Source: Parasponia andersonii (taxonomy: Eukaryota > Streptophyta > Magnoliopsida > Rosales > Cannabaceae). Taken from it: a DNA stretch of 64,000 bases. The translations under genes were made by a program, and so were the position numbers. Where the stretch lies: contig JXTB01000033.1 in the NCBI GenBank assembly GCA_002914805.1, positions 1,095,668-1,159,667 of the forward strand, given 5' to 3'. The notes under the pieces are model-generated. The model was not told the DNA's origin, searched no databases, and saw nothing but the letters and a program-made list of their open reading frames with translations. Shown piece after piece: positions 62,144 through 64,000 of this stretch; the first letter of the stretch is position 1; each line of letters opens with the position of its first letter.

Positions 62144-63083
62144 AATTAGGGGAAAAAAAACTTATCTCCGTATTTTTATAATTCTTTTGGATATTATAGG
62201 TAAAATGTTAAAAACTCTATATTAAAGGCATCGAGGGCCAATACCACCATCAAAGTCTTGACACAACACCATTGAGATAACAATATTTGCTTAATACTAT
62301 CGGTAAACCCAATCTTTCTATTCAAAAAGCTGAGCTTGATAGTAATAATTACTTGACCTAGACAAAAGCGAAAATGTTATTTGGGGGCTTGAGCACTAGT
62401 AGTAGTAGTGGCTGCGGTCCATATACGTATTTTTTTTTGGTGTCAATTTAAGAGTGGACGAATCCGTATAATTACAAGGAGAGCCATAAGCCTCTCAAAG
62501 TGATTACTATATCAACTGGCTGAATTCTTTGCCAAACATTTTACATAGTTGTTTAGTTTATTTCATTGAAGTGTGGAGGTCCGAATTTCCAGCCTCAACA
62601 TATTTGAGACATGTGTGATTACTATTAAACCTATGATGATTTGAATTGTTTTACGTACTTGTTCCATTTATGTCTCATGAAGAATTCTACTAGTCCTAGG
62701 CAAAAAAAATACTTGGGCTTCAAGCAAATCTGTTTGTTTGTTGCTGTTTTCTGGAATAGAGAAGGGTAAAGGGATAAAAGTTAGTTTATACGGATAATCT
62801 CTGGGTGACTTTGCGTACCTCATATGTGTATTATTTCCTCTCGAAATGGGCTGTCATACACACTGATCGCCGTAGCAGTCATAACTTATGACTTTTTATA
62901 TGGGGGCAAGTGGACTCATATGCCACCGTGCCCTTGGTGACAACAAATTTGGTTCAAGGAGAATCAACAATTATTTTTATCATTATGTGGTAGCTTAATA
63001 GTATAAGTATTAGAAATTAGGCGATTCTAGCTTCAATTGTTCAAGCATGGACTTTGGACTACACAAGGTCCATTAGCTTGAGT

Positions 63084-63211
63084 TGTGACTAACGTAGTCA
63101 TTTATGACTCAAATCACAAAAAGTGACCAAAGTTTTGTATATTTTGTGTTGACTAATGTAGTCATTATTACTTCAATCACAAAAATGGACCGAAATTTTG
63201 TTTATATGTTA
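63084..63211. repeat. Two-copy tandem duplication, period 64
   Basis: GACTAACGTAGTCATT and GACTAATGTAGTCATT start two similar segments that both continue with CAATCACAAAAA-like sequence and end in TTTTG. The copies have diverged. Confidence 0.7.
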
Positions 63212-64000
63212 TAGATTAATCTGTCTAAACTTATTTGAGTCTTGATGCATTGTACTCGAGATGACCTTTTAATCATATTTCTTTGCTCGGTGGGTATCAA
63301 AACAACAGCGCATTGCGCTTGCAACTTGGTCAAGTTGGCAAAAGCAAAACTAGTAGTCAAGTTTTGTACCTATCTCTCTGTTGTATTTGGTAGTGTACAT
63401 GTCCCATTTAAATAAACTTTTTTCGCGAGCTCTTATCCAATTCAATAGGACAAATTTCTAGAAAGAAAGGAGATTAAAAAAAGCAAGTATTATAATAAGG
63501 AGACTCTACGTTGTAAATGTTATACTCAATCCACGTCGTGTTTTCTAAATGTGAAAACTTACTAAATATTAAATAAAATAATAATAACAATACAAAAATT
63601 TGACAAATTAAATTTTAACTTGAATGTAAAAATTTACAAATACTCGGTAGAACATAGAACGAACATCCTATAATACCAGATTATTCAGTGTCAAAACAAT
63701 TTTATACATTGTCAGTGGCTATCTATTATCATAAGAAAATTGTTTCAAATAACAAAAACTTCAACTAATTTGATTCAACCTCATGTGACATTTTTTCACA
63801 TGCTTAACGACAAGTTAATGGGATAATTACAAAATCATCATTAGATTTAGGGTAAAATGCTTAATTTATCCTCTCTGTTTTTATAGATAACAAAAATATC
63901 TCATTGAATTAACAAATCAATACTAATTTCACCACTCCATTTAATTTGAGCGACAGGTAAATTGTATTTTGTTAATCCGAAAAAATATTTATTATTTATG

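Larger units (their letters stand above)
56634..64000. other. Intergenic right flank, no supported gene
   Basis: AT-rich DNA with many homopolymer runs. A less AT-rich block at about 59820-60180 contains GGGGCCCACC motifs (TCP-site-like), a TATA-like CCTATATATG (60025-60034) and a possible splice donor CAGGTAAAG at about 60160, so it may be a promoter with a first exon. No coding exons with family signatures follow within the window. A second such block with GGGGCCCAC lies at about 61440-61560. There is a (CT)n run at 61195-61220, an AT-rich inverted repeat at 61929-62143 and a two-copy repeat at 63084-63211. Confidence 0.5.

Overview
This window is nuclear DNA from a flowering plant, probably a eudicot. 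The evidence is AT-rich intergenic sequence, GT-AG introns, two intron-containing genes of plant-specific families, and many plant transposable elements. I cannot name the species. It is a draft assembly: there is one run of 293 N (31967-32259) and single N at 19738 and 56254.

Only two ordinary host genes are convincing, both on the minus strand in the left third. An aluminium-activated malate transporter (ALMT family; six exons, 504 codons) occupies 6821-8833. A LONESOME HIGHWAY-type atypical bHLH regulator (ten exons, 873 codons) occupies 14927-19146, with a single 12-codon upstream ORF in its leader. I derived both exon structures by hand from GT-AG sites, reading phase and family conservation. 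They look intact.

Most of the rest is transposable-element strata, many with target-site duplications (TSDs) that I could read: a solo gypsy LTR (3736-6356, TSD CCTTG) just downstream of the ALMT gene; a reverse-transcriptase-associated RNase H remnant (10904-11182); a probable solo copia LTR (about 12.6-14.3 kb); a hAT-like element (25932-31917, 8-bp TSD) split by a Tat-type gypsy element (26257-31756) that carries an antisense gene remnant; a second solo LTR (34051-36599, TSD CTAGT); a foldback-like inverted repeat (about 37.2-38.16 kb); and an 18.1-kb CACTA transposon (38535-56633, TSD TCA) whose TNP2 transposase is split by an 8.7-kb chromovirus-type gypsy element (44069-52730). A small MITE-like family sits inside (TA)n microsatellites in four places. 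The region 56.6-64 kb has no gene I can support.

No new biochemical system is visible. The most useful observations are the two clean nested insertions with readable TSDs, the (TA)n-associated MITE family, the antisense gene with an intron inside the Tat element, a tandem array of about 106 bp inside the CACTA element, a short exon/intron duplication in the bHLH gene and its upstream ORF. All transposon proteins seen here are broken.
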